The notes beneath the pieces are model-generated. The model was not told where the DNA came from. It was given only the letters and a program-made list of their open reading frames with translations, and ran no database searches. The position numbers and the translations under genes are program-made. DNA of 64,000 bases. It comes from Anthoceros angustus (Eukaryota > Streptophyta > Anthocerotopsida > Anthocerotales > Anthocerotaceae). Location of the stretch: assembly GCA_010909165.1 (NCBI GenBank), contig VJWM01000103.1:248001-312000 (forward strand). Direction: 5' to 3'. Shown here piece by piece: positions 37,101 to 48,519 of the stretch (positions are counted from its first letter, which is position 1; every line of letters begins with the position of its first letter).

Positions 37101-37960
37101 CTTGAGCAGACCTCCTTGTTGGCCGCGCAACATCTTCCCGCCGACTGATTCATGGCCGAAGGTCCGTATAACCCGGAAAATATCTAGGTGCCATTCCTCC
37201 ACCAGCTCCTCCGCCTCCTCTAGCCAGGATCAAGTCCGTAGCGCAGTGACGATGTTGCGCTCCACCAAGCGCCATGGCTCCCACACCTCCGCCGCTTTCT
37301 TGGGCCCCATTGCCTCGCTCCTTCTGGTCCGCTGTTGGGGCTTGAAGCTTGATCGTCTTATGTTCCTCTGCTGCCGGCATGCCCAACCTCAGACTAACGA
37401 CTACGTGAGGGTGCTTGAGCGCTCGAAGAGACAATGCCGGTGAGCCGAGTGCGAGCTGAGAGCAGGAACCGGGCGAGGTCGCTAGGAAGAATGACCTCTG
37501 CCCCAAGCCGCATAGCCGAGTAGCCGCGGGAGGCGGCTCGTCGTTATCGCTGAGGCTGCATGAATCTCCGCCCATGGCTTACTCTACGGCCTTCTGCCAG
37601 CGTCACTCTGTGCTCTTACGCCTGTTGTGTGCGGAGCGTGAATACCGCCTACTAAGCACTGCAACCCTACGGTCACAGTGCTGCATGCCCGCCCACCTCT
37701 CGATCATCCACGTGGCCCCGTCATCTAAAACACGCTCCACTCTAAGTTACTTTACTTGGCGATCTCGTCTGCCTCAGAGTGGGGTCCCGACTTACCCGCT
37801 CAGTGTGGTCGGACTTTCCCCCCAGTGTAGTCGTAGCTCCTCGGGTGTGCTCCGAGTCCCTCGGCCTACTCAGGTCCATACGCCTTACACTCAGTGCAGT
37901 CCAGATACTCAGGACTTATTTCTTCCTTTCCGCCTTATTTTCTACTCGCCTCTGAAAAAA
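34190..37960 (-). mobile_element. Degenerate copy A of a coiled-coil ORF family (gag-like repeat element)
   Basis: On -, the copy begins near 37320 with GPKKAAEVWEPWR, followed by WLEEAEELVEEWHLDIF. It continues through HWNMLTKVDHLGDNLLL (near 36900-36850), RKLRSEKPPPSALSPFIIHVW (near 36740), acidic and basic segments, a long coiled-coil stretch (36300-35030) and HVEEAIQQVDSDFTYYHVELLKAL (near 34840). It ends in PEVRTPE-like repeats (34460-34300). Stops and frameshifts break it into many frames. Conserved order with copy B shows common descent. The 5' flank to about 37960 is also shared. No reverse transcriptase or transposase is attached. Whether it is a retroelement gag or a duplicated host gene is unclear. 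Confidence 0.6.
34300..34465 (-). repeat. 33-base tandem repeat encoding PEVRTPE-like 11-mers
   Basis: On - the translated repeat alternates DPEVRTPE and LEVQTPE units about 11 residues apart. On + it appears as repeated GTCCGGACCTC blocks. A shorter version is present in copy B (about 40800-40860). Confidence 0.75.
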
Positions 37961-40412
37961 ACAAAACCTAACTCATTTCCTACGAGACTGTGGTCCCACG
38001 GTCGACGCCTCTAAAAGTGTGGGCACTTCCCATTTCCAATTTTGAGCTCACTGTCACCTGTTGGTGAGGGGTGGAGCACCGTAGCCGTGCATAGCAATTT
38101 TGTGACATGGATTGCTTGCTATGTGCTTTTTGCTGGCATGTTGTTTTGAAGATTGTGCGGCCATAGGCTACCTTTGTTTTTTTCATGACGGTTGTCAAAA
38201 GATTCGAAGCATGGGCCGGTATGTCCCGGACTTTATCTAAGTGCAAACTGTCGGAATATGGCATGATCAGCCGGCCCCAAAGGACAAGTCGGACGGTGGA
38301 AAGGCGGAGGCAGGCCATGCCAAACGCTTCTATGAACCATCTTGGGATATAAAGGGATCGGCGCAGCCCCGTTCACGCAAAGTGCAGTCGATGGATTCGA
38401 AAGCCTCCAACTCAGTTGGTAGGATACGTCGTGCGGCAAATGGCTATCAGAATGTCAATGCTGGGTTGCATATGATTTATCCCAACACATGATATGTGGT
38501 TTGCATATGATTTAACCCATGAACTAAAACGCCACGGTCGGGTGACGGGACGCCCACCCGTCCATGTCTTGACACCAGATGATGGCGGCACGCTTCACCC
38601 ATACGGGCCCTGATGCGCGCATAGCTCGTGTGGAGGGGAGAGGGCAGGCACAAAGTTGCGTTAAAGCGAGCGGCTTTGACCCTTCCGCCTTTTTTTGGTC
38701 CGCAGCAGATGGAACGGGACGGAATTGGATGAACAAACCCTTGTAACGGCGGTGGCGAGAAGGCTTATTGGCGAACGTCGGTGGAAGATTGACGGATGAA
38801 GGGTATGCAAGGCAGCCACCAAACCTTGGAAAACCGGCCAGCCCCCACACCCGAAAGACGAGGGAGACGGTTTCCACCCAGAATCTGGGATGGTGTAATG
38901 ACCCCGTTTTCCATCCACGTAATGACGGTCGACATATGCGACATTACGGTTGCACCATAACCACTCATTGCGGACACATCCAGTGGTTACCCCATTCGGC
39001 CCCACAAGCGAACTACGCGGCAATGATGCCGACGTAAGGTCACCGTCATATTCTGCCTCGATTTGTAGTAGTGAGGGTAAGGACCCCTGTAGCAAAAGGG
39101 CGTATTGTACTGCGGCTTCTGGATGAGGATGCTCATGTCCCTGGCTTCTGCCTGCATGGTGAGCGGGTGCTCACTCTAAATGTGTATGTGGTTGTTGGGA
39201 TAGGAGGGGCTGCACATCTTAACCGCCACGGTGGCTACGATGGTTTCTTGAGCAGGGCTGGGGCCTACCCCGCAAGTGGTGCTTGAGGAGATGAGCGAGG
39301 CGGAGGCGGAGGCGTGGAGGAGGAACGACGGTGGCTGTCCGATGATGAGGAGCGGGATAACATGCATGGGCGCAATAGACAAGCGGCACCCCCTGGAAGA
39401 GGTGAAGGAACCACGGGCAGCGAAAGTGAGGTGGAGGTTTTGAGGGAGAACCGTTCGGATCAGAGGCGTGGTAGGAGAGCGAGGGGGACATCCATGGGCC
39501 GCAGGGCTAGGCAGCAACCGCGGAGGCGGCCGCACTGATTTTAGGGGAAGCGGCATCATAGGCCAGGGGTTTGTTTTCTTGGATTAGAGGATAGGGTGTT
39601 TTAAGGGCCTGTGGAGCTGTAGTTACCTAAATTGGTAGGCGTGCTCATGGTGGTTGGCCATATTTTCTAGACACTGGAGAGAAGTGAGCTGTGGTGATTC
39701 ACAGCTGGATGTATAAGAGACCCTTTTGTGTCTCTCTTGATAGAAAGTTTCAGGTGTGAGGTTCCGTGTGTCGAATCTGCGCGCAAGGTTGATTGGAGAC
39801 GTCTAATCAATAACGGACTGATTCGGGACACCGCCTTCTCGTCACAAGATTGCCGGGAAGATCCCTGGGTGGTCGAGAGCTGAGTGGCCAAGCTCCACTT
39901 CTGGAGCAATTAGCGGTGAGGGGCACTCTATGCATGCCGGAAGGGGAGAATTTCCGCAGAGGACCAGGGTGAGATCGTGGCTGTGCGAATTGCCCAGGCG
40001 CTAACCAGCTGTTTTCTTCCTCTTCTTCCCAAACCGCTGTCTAACCGGATTGTGTTTAACTCTATGAGAGGGGTCTGTGTGGCCCGAGGTAGAGAGGTCT
40101 GTGTGGCCTGAGAGAGGAAGTGGCGAGAGCAGCTTGAGTGTGGTGGTATTTGAGAATTTAGGAAGGAAGAGAGGGAACGGAGCGAATCGGTGACGGGTGA
40201 GGCGCGGCGGCGTGAGTGGCCGAGGTAGGCGTCTGCCGTGAGTTTTTGGGTGGATGCCCCTGGAAGTGAACTGGAGTGGGCGCGAATCTGTGTGTGAGAC
40301 TATAACCCTTAGAATCATGCTAGAGGAATCGGGTGCCAAGTGGACGTTGCGGTAGTGGTCCCACCGCAGCGGTGAGTCCACCACTGCCTGAGTCCACCAT
40401 GCGAGGCCGAGT
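37961..40412. other. Repeat-region spacer between copies A and B
   Basis: Frames on - (for example 38661-39095) and + (39071-39540) are interrupted and unrecognised. A duplicated GCATATGATTTA segment occurs at about 38468-38514. I cannot assign any gene. Decayed mobile-element DNA is the likely content. Confidence 0.4.
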
Positions 40413-43400
40413 TCACGACGGCGGCGAACTTACCACGGTGGTGGGTTCGGACGCGGTAGTGGGTTGCGGCTGGGTAGGGCTAACCGTAGTAGGGTTAGAA
40501 TCCATAGTTTTGGAACATCTTGACACAAAACCATTCCCTTGGGATCGAATCCTAGGACTATAACGACATAGAGGGTAAATGTGGCCTCCCTGTGTCTCCG
40601 GACGCAAGAAACCATTCCACACTCTGCCCGAGACTCTGTCAGGCTGCGCTACTGACGGGGGCCTGACAACCGCAGTGACCACCAAGTCCTCCTCCTCGCC
40701 GTCCCTTGGCGCGCTGGTGGGTCCCTGCTCTGTATGTCCACTCGAAACCCGTTCTGCCTGGGTGGGTTGAGACGGATCCTCACTCACCCCTTCCCCCTCC
40801 TGAGTCCGGACCTCGGGGTCCGGCCTCGCTTCCGGAGTCCGGACCTCGGGGTCCGGCCTCGCGGGTTCCTGGACATCCTCACCCAAAGTCTTCTTTGGGG
40901 GTCCGTGTTCACCCACCGGACCCCCTTCCTGTCCCATATTCCCCTGGGCTTCTCCTCCCTTGACCCGCTCGGGAACCCCTTCTCCTTCCTCCCTTGTGGT
41001 GTGCGACGGACTTACTAAACGAGTTGCTCCCCTTGTGAATGGTTGCTGTGAAATTGCTTTGCTTTGGGTGTGTGGCAATGCCCAGGGAACTCTCGGCTTG
41101 AGGAACCTCTTGTCGTGTGGTGTCCGCCGTATCCCTCTCATCCGGGTGCTCTCTTCCCCGCTGCTGCTCTCGTCCCCGAACAGTGCCCCCAGGGTTCCTA
41201 TGGCGGCACTATCCCCCAGGCCCTCGTCTCTCCACCCTCCTTCCGACTCTTCTGGTGGCCCTTCAATTTGCCGTGTGTGGGGCACTACCTCCACCGCCTT
41301 GAGGAGCTCCACATGATAATATGCGAAGTCGGAGTCGACCTGCTGAATGGCCTCCTCTACATGGGCGCGGAGCACCCGATACTCACGCCTCGGAGGTTCT
41401 GCAGGCCCAGGCGTGTCGGGTTGCCTTGAGGCATTTACATAAGGTCCTCAGGGCAGATCTGAGTCCTCGAGGTGGCCACGGCCGCCTCCGCCACCTCCTG
41501 AATCCTCTACTGCTGCTCCGCTTGCTCCTCCTCCCGCTGTATCTGTAGCACGGCCAACTTGCTGGCCATGGACCGACGTTCTCCTTCTGCCTTCTGCAAC
41601 CGGACCAGCAACTTTTGCTCTTCCCTCGGAGCTCTCTCTCCCCTATCCATCCTTGCCCGGAGGGCCATCATATCTCTTTCCAGGCGGTCTGGCACCTCCG
41701 CCCGGCTCCTACTTCTTCCAAGTCCCTCTCCAACTAGGCGATATCCTGCTCCTTACTTCGCCGATGACTTGCCTCCACCCTTCAACAGAGCTGGAGCCGC
41801 TCTATCTCTCGCTCGTGATCCTCGATTCTCCCTTGGAGAATTCCGTTCTGCTCCTCCGTTACCTGAAGCTGTACTCCAGGGTCTCCTTCCGGCCCTCCAA
41901 CTCCTGGCGCCGTTCCTCCTGTCCTGCAGCTGTACCCGGAGGTCCCTTAGCTCCCTGTCTGTCTTGGCCGAGGCCTCCGCCTCCCGCGCCCCCTTCACCC
42001 GAGCCTCCCAGGCTTGGTTCTGCTCTTATCGGGCTGTTTCGGCCAAGTCCTTGGCCCTCTCCGCCTGCCTACGTGCTTCCTCCGCCTCCTCTTGGGCCGC
42101 TCCTCTCCTCCTGCAAAGGTCCTCTACCCGTGCTTGCGCCTCCTGTGCGTGCTTCAGCTGTTCACATAGTTGGAGCACCCTAGCCCGGTCCTGTTGGGCT
42201 GACCTGGCCTTCGACTCTATCGTCCGTCGCTTCTCCTCCTCGACCCTAGCGAGGGACTCCGCCTTCCTTCTGGCCACTTGGGCCGCCTCCGCCTGGCCCT
42301 GAAGCTCCACCATTCTCCTTCTGGTGGCCTCAACCTCCTGAGTCTTCTCTGCCGTCCCGCAAAGCCCCCAAAGCATACCGTCCATAACGGCTGCGAGAAC
42401 CCGCCGTGTTTCTTCCACGGCCCCTGCTGGGGAGATACCTGTGAAGTCCGCTGAGGGTGCGGGTATCTCCCGGTTCGTGAAGGACTGCCAGACCGCAGTC
42501 CGGAGGGAGGCCGGACTGGGAACTCCGGACCCAATCAGGACCCTTAGGGACTATTCTGGTCCGGAGCCTCTACCTCCTTGGCCTGCTTGGCCGCTAGCTC
42601 CTTCTCCGCCCACCTACGTTTGGGGTCCGGAGGCGGTGAAGGAGTCCGGGAGCTGGCTCGCTTTCCCCTCATGGTCGGCGATAGGACGGGCTCGGTGGGT
42701 TCTTTGCCTCCTCCTCTCCTCCTCCACAGGCATCTCGCCCCCTTCTCACCGCTTCCTCGACCTCCTGACACTCCGTTGGCAAGGGCAAGGGCACCGGAGC
42801 GGACCTTGGAGCAGTAGTGGTGGGGGCCGTTTTCCTCTTCTTTGCCTCCCTCTTGGTCCTGCGGGGTTTGGTAGTTGGGGCCGACGTAGGTTGCTGGTCT
42901 GCTGGCACGGCGACCACCAGCTCCCTCCCCATCGCGGTTGCTTCTGGTGCGGGGTGTTCTGGTGGAGGGACTAGAAGGAGGGAAGCGGGAATTTCTTTCC
43001 ATACTTCCCTGGGCGGCGAGGGAGTCTGCTCCAGCCGTATGGAGTTCGGAATGCCTTCCCAGTCTTTGTCCTCCTGGGTCCGCCTGGGCTTGAGTGGGCG
43101 ACCTTCTGGCTCCTAGGCCAGTGCCTCTCGCTCCGACTCAGGCAGGGTTACCAACCCTTTCCGGAGTGCTCGCTCCTCCTCTCCCTCCTTCAAGAGGTTG
43201 AGGTGTCCCCAAACGTGGACAATGAATGGGGACAGCGCCGAGGGGGGCGGCTTCTTGTTGCGCAGCTTCCTGGCCTCACTACTAGGGAGAGGGGTGTTTT
43301 ACAAAACCCCTTTTGCAAATCCCCCAATCTTTACAACGTCTAAACACCTCCGTTGTAAATTGGTTTGAGTTTCGCTGATGTGGCAAGTTTTAAGACTCGG

Positions 43401-43454
43401 TTTACAACAGGGGTTTCTAGTTGGATGATGTGGCACTCTTTTGGGTGCTCATTT

Positions 43455-44150
43455 ACAACAACGGATTGATGACGTGGCTCCCACGTTGTAGATTACGTTG
43501 TAAAAGCTTTTTCAAAATTTGATCTTTATTTTTCTAAAATCTTTATTAACATCACTAATCACAAAAATATGATTGGAAGCCATTTACAGCGATGACGTGG
43601 CTCCCTTGTTGTAGATTACGTTGTAAAAGCCTTTTCTCAAAATTTGTTCTTTATTTCTTCAAAACTCTTTGTTATTATTATTAACCACAAAAATATGATT
43701 GGAAGCCATTTACAACAGCATGCGATGGCGTGGCTCCTTGTTGTAGATTACGTTGTAAAAGCCTTTTCTCAAAATTTGTTCTTTATTTCTTCAAAACTCT
43801 TTATTATTATTATTAATCACAAAAATATGATTGGAGGCCATTTACAACAGATTGATGACATGGCTCCTTGTTGTAGATTACGTTGTAAAACATTTTTCTC
43901 AAAATGTGTTCTTTATTTTGTTTAACTCTTTATTATTATTATTAATCACAAAAATATGATAGGAGGCCATTTACAGCGATTGATGACATGGCTTCCTTGT
44001 TGTAGATTACAAAAGTAATTTTCTCAAAATGTGTTCTTTATTTTTTAACTCTTTATTATTGTTATTAATCACAAAAATATGATAGGAGGCCATTTACAAT
44101 GATTGATGACGTGATTCCCTTGTTGTAGATTACGTTGTAAAGCATTTTCT
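43455..44150. repeat. Six-unit tandem array, about 125-base period, in the CACTA left end
   Basis: Each unit contains GATGACGTGGCTCC, then GTTGTAGATTACGTTGTAAA, then a T-rich stretch with TCACAAAAATATGATTGGA and CCATTTACA. Units recur at about 43485, 43608, 43740, 43869, 43998 and 44121. Such subterminal repeats are the usual transposase-binding zone of CACTA elements. Confidence 0.8.
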
Positions 44151-44454
44151 TCAAAATGTGAGGCGGGAGGGCTATTTTAAATTTGATTGGGGTTATTTTG
44201 TGGGGGCATGATGAACGCGTCCATTCAAGAGTACGGAGGCGTGCCACTGCAACAGACTCCATTAATCCCAGCCCTTACACACACCGCATGGAGAGGGAAA
44301 AAGTTGAGAGGGGCTAGTGCTCTAATACTAGTAATCACGCCTTTAGCATTTTCTTTAGTGTTCTTATTGTGAGGTACCACCTCTATGCCCATGCAAGTGC
44401 GCCTTTGCCCGATGGTACATGTTCGTACATGCTTACCTTCGAGGCCATTGTATG

Positions 44455-44575
44455 GCCAGCCATTGTCGGGCGTTAGGCGCCCATTAGCGTTAATTGGGTG
44501 CCATTGTTGGGCGTTGGGCACCATTGTCGCGTTAATGGGCGCCATTGTTAGGCGTTAATTGGGCGCTCCGGCGCT
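44455..44575. repeat. GGGCGTTAATTGGGCGCCATTG short repeats
   Basis: Imperfect direct repeats of a GCCATTGTTGGGCGTTGGGC-like unit, four to five copies, inside the CACTA element. No coding function is seen. Confidence 0.6.
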
Positions 44576-45839
44576 TGTTATGCTCCGATGGCAACATAGC
44601 GGGGTGTCTGTGTTCGCATACGCCGGTAGGGCGTGAAGAGATAGAAGCGCAAGGCACTTAGGCTATTGTTGAGAGGGCCTCGGTGCTTGTCCTCTTGTTG
44701 CCTCGAATTTAGAAGCGGCGAGTACCGTGAGCATTGGTGTAGGGATGGGTGGATGATGCCTCGATGGAGACTTTGCTTTTGCAACCGGATGCACTCAATG
44801 ATTGTTGAAAGAGGACTGGATCGTGGAAATGTTTGTCCCAGAGTGATTTTGATGCTATCAAGTATCTCAGATATACCTCCGCTAAGGTGTGCTCGCTTTG
44901 GCTTGAAATTTTGCAACTTTGTAATAATGGATCAAGGATTTTGCTCTTGGAGAAGGTTGAGGAATCTAGCTAAGGCTTTGGGGCACACATTTTGGTGGAA
45001 GGTGTGCTCTAGACCCGACTTTTCTTTACCATTTTCATGGGGCTGCTTGTGGCGTGTCAAGTTCTTTACCATTTTGCTGCTTGTGGTGCATCAAGTTGTT
45101 TACCATTTTGGTGGGGCTGCTTGTGTGTCAAGTTCTTTACCATTTTGGTGGGGCTGCTTGTGTGTGTCAAGTCCGGTGTCATGTAAGCTAATCTCGCTTT
45201 GGCTCTATTGGATTTTGACTTGCATCTTATATTCCTCTTCACATGCATGTTGTTGACCGCACATATGATGGCCTTCAAATCCAGGAGAATATCTAGTAGG
45301 AGGATCATCACAACCTTCAAGTGCAAGCGCATTCTAGTGCACCGCCTTGTAAAGATCGCGAACTTACAAGGCGTCGGATTATGTTACAATATATATTGCC
45401 TTCATTTATCCTAATTTTAAGATATTATGTATGCATTATTTTATGTAAATTTGGTCCCTAATTAGGGGCCAAATTTAGTTAAAATAATATGTATATATAC
45501 TGCCCAAAAATTAGGATTTAAATGGAATGGATATAATGTAATTACATTATTAAATTCATAGATTTATAATCTTAATTAGATACCTATTTATTTAATTCAA
45601 TAATTATTTTGTCAATATTATCATATATTGTATAAAGAGTCGTGTATTGTATGATATACATGTATAATTTGATCTTCGTATATGATACCATATAGTATAC
45701 CTTATGTCCACGTATGTATGAAAAGAGATGTATACTATTTTGTAGAATACGTATATATTTTAATGTATAAACAACGTTGTAAATCATTGAGACGTGAATT
45801 TTTCAAGTTGTAATCTACCTTGTAGATTTTGTTGTAAAA

Positions 45840-46450
45840 CTAGCGATTCGTGAATTTTGAGGTTGTAAATGAGGTTGTAAATGAGGTTGTAAATGACGCT
45901 AAATGAGGTTGTAAATGACGTTGTAAATGACGTTGTAAATGAGGTTGCAAATGAGGTTGCAAATCAAGTTGTAAACGACCTTGTAAACCACGTAAACCAC
46001 GTTGCAAACGACATTGTAAACGACCTTGTAAACGACGTTGTAAATGAGCGTAAATGACGTAAAGTAAGGGTGTTTGAAGGTTGTAAATGAGGTTGTAACG
46101 TATATTGTAAAATACGTTGTAAATAGACCCACTTTACAACCTAGTTAGTGTCGACTACAACCTCCTAATAACAACCTATTTTACAACCTAGATTACAAGG
46201 CAACCACGTTGTAAATGGCGTTGTCATTTAGGTTGTAAACGACGTTGTAAATGACGCTAAACGGCTACCCGGACACCTTACCCGTCCGGTTAGGTGACGT
46301 GGCGGCCACGTCGGCAACTTGCGGCGTGGCAACCTTGCCCACGTCGGCATTTTACAACCTAGTTGTCGCTACATAAACGCCAGAATGCCCGTTTTTACAA
46401 CGTGAGGTTGTAAATTACGTTGTAAAATGCGTTGTAAAACACCTGCGATT
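45840..46450. repeat. GTTGTAAATGA(C/G)-type decamer cluster in the CACTA right end
   Basis: Dozens of GTTGTAAA motifs, mainly in one orientation with some in reverse (TTTACAAC near 46130-46200), spaced by about 10-12 bases. They mirror the ACGTTGTAAA motif of the left subterminal array, as expected for transposase-binding repeats. Confidence 0.75.
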
Positions 46451-46923
46451 CTTGTAGTGCCTCCTGGCTGATCCGGGCGAAGATGATCCTTCCCCAGTCC
46501 ACTCTCTTCCCTCGCTGCAGGGCATGGAGGAACACAACCAAATTGTCACCAAGGTGGTCCACCTTGGTGAGCATGTTCCAGTGCACGATGACTTTCGCCA
46601 CCGCTCTCACCCGTCGGTCCAATAGGTCCGACATCAGCCATCCGTTTGAGGACCGCTGCGTCCTCGGCTTCAAGAGTGCCACCTTGGCTGCCTCCACCCT
46701 CCCTTTTACCTTGAGGGGCTCCGGAACTACGCCCCCAATCTCTTCCACCGGCCGATTGTAAACCGCTCGCAGGACCTCCACGGTCCATCTCCTTGGGTCC
46801 TCCCTCAAGCTCTTAGAGCGGACGGTTTTGTTGGCTACCGCGCTAGCATCTTCCGGGCATACTCCCGGACCAGCGTTACACTGTCGAATGTCCATACTGC
46901 CTGGAAGATGTCCAGGTGCCAAT

Positions 46924-48313
46924 CCTGCACCAACTCCTCCGCCTCCTCCAGCCAAGTTCCAAAATCCGGGTAGCGCTTGGTGACGATGTTCCTCTTAACT
47001 GAACGCCAGGGTTCCCAGACCTCCGCCGCCTTCTTGGGCCCCATATTCGCGCACCGGCTGGTTTGTTATCGTGAGGTGATGGGCAACAATGCTCTTGCTG
47101 TGTTCCACCGCAACGAGCGCTCAGTTCGAGAAAGATGGCCGCTCGTATTTGCGCTTGAGCGCCGGAAGAGATAGCGCCAAAGAGCAGGATGCCTGAGTGC
47201 AAGAGACCGCGAAAACTGTCGAGAAGTCGGTCGCGAGAATGACCTTCTCTTAGCGTCAGAACGTCGGAAGTAATTGAAGCGCGGGAGGACGTCCTTTCGC
47301 GCCCGTGCGCAGTCTGCATCACTCTGGCCTTGCGCGCTCTGCCTCGGCGCATGTACTTGGGTCGTGGTTACCTGCCTATAACGGCCACTGACGCCCCGCG
47401 GTCCCGGTCCGTTTCATGCCCGTTCTCCTCTCAGCACCGTCCACTTGGCCCCCTTGCTGATCACGCTCCACCCCTTTCCGAAGTTACTTTTCTCAGCGAT
47501 CCGGAGTCTAGTCCAGACGCACCCCGGCCTACTCGAGAGTCCAGTCCGGAGTCACCCCGGCCCTATTTCCCCCCTTTCGCCTTATTTTCCACTCCACGCT
47601 AACAAAAAAAACAAAAACTAGCTCCTTACCTTCCTAAGGGAGAGCCTGCACCAACTCCTCCGCCTCCCCAAGTTCCAAAATCCGGGTAGCGCTTGGTGAC
47701 GATGTTCCTCTTAGCGAACGCGGGGTTCCCAGGACCTCCGCCTTCTTGGGCCCCATATTCGCGCACCGCTGGTTTGTTATCGTGAGGTGATGGGCAACAA
47801 TGCTCTCTTGTGTTCCACCGCAGCGCCGATTCGAAAGATGGCGCTCGTATTTGCGCTTGAGCGAAGAGATAGCGCCAAAGGCGGGATGCCCGAGTGCAAG
47901 AGACCGCGAAATCGCCGAGAAGTCGGCGAGAATGACCTTCTCTTAGCGTCGAACGCGTCGGAGTAATTGAGCGGAGGCGTCCTTTCACGCCCGTGCGCAG
48001 TCTGCATCACTCTCTGCCTTGCGCGCTACCGCTCGGCGCATTGGGTCGTGGTTACCGCCTATAACGCCATCGACGCCCAGCGGTCCCGGTCCGTTCATGC
48101 CTCCTCTCGACCGTCCACTTGGCCCCTTGCTGATCACGCTCCACCCCTTTCCGAAGTTACTTTTCTCAGCGATCCGGAGTCTAGTCCAGGCCTTTTGACC
48201 TACTCGAGAGTCCACCCGAGTCACCCGGCCCTATTTCCTACTTTATTTTTTCCACTCCACGCTAACAAAAAAAACAAAAACTAGCTCCTTACCTTCCTAA
48301 GGGGGAGAGCCCG
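46924..48313. repeat. 721-base tandem duplication at the 5' end of copy B
   Basis: The unit starting at 46924 (CCTGCACCAACTCC) recurs at 47645, and both units end near AACTAGCTCCTTACCTTCC. The second is about 669 bases because of many small deletions. It carries a second decayed MGPKKAEV start on - near 47756. The first unit overlaps the start of copy B. Confidence 0.85.
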
Positions 48314-48519
48314 CAGTCCACACCTGCCTCCAACCATTTGAACTTTAGTGACTTGACTTGGACTTCAAAGTCATATCCCTAGAGTACACATACTCATTTT
48401 GAAAATTTTCCGGTAGGATTAGGTTTCATCATCAAGTATCCTCATCATCAAGAGGTGAGTTTTCTTGAGGATAAGTCGCAACTACATTTCCTTCCGAATA
48501 AGAGAGATCGTGGGTCTTG

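Larger units (their letters stand above)
43275..46459. mobile_element. CACTA-type DNA transposon, apparently non-autonomous (3185 bases)
   Basis: The left end reads CACTACTAGG and the right end, reverse-complemented, reads CACTACAAGAA, the hallmark of En/Spm (CACTA) elements. The terminal 28 bases match at 20 positions and include GGTGTTTTACAA. The flanks carry a 3-base duplication CCT (43272-43274 and 46460-46462). Excising the element restores TTCCTGGCCTCCTGG, matching the intact counterpart in copy A near 36765. Subterminal zones are packed with ACGTTGTAAA-like motifs. No transposase frame is recognisable; internal frames such as 44578-44916 (-) are unassigned, so it probably moves using another element's transposase. 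Insertion postdates the origin of copy B. Confidence 0.85.
40413..47644 (-). mobile_element. Degenerate copy B of the coiled-coil ORF family, split by a CACTA element
   Basis: On -, ATG 47044 opens MGPKKAAEVWEPWRSVKRN and WLEEAEELVQDWHLDIFQAVW (to 46835). A frameshift leads to 46955-46460, with RTQRSSNGWLMSDL, KVIVHWNMLTKVDHLGDNL and RVDWGRIIFARISQEA. The reading then jumps over the transposon at 43275-46459 and resumes at 43274 with KLRNKKPPPSALSPFIVHVW, DWEGIPNSIRLEQTPSPP, coiled-coil frames (42420-41500) and HVEEAIQQVDSDFAYYHVELLKAV (41375-41300). It ends in PEVRTPE repeats. Domain order equals copy A. In-frame stops (for example near 43110) and frameshifts mean it is not functional. The nature of the family is unresolved. 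Confidence 0.6.

Noticed and set aside
43455-46450. CRISPR-like array
   Set aside because: Repeats are subterminal motifs of a plant CACTA transposon; there are no uniform spacers or cas genes.
34190-48313. Full LTR retrotransposon spanning copies A and B
   Set aside because: I could not find paired LTRs, a primer-binding site or pol in the right order; the two copies have the same orientation and separate flanks.
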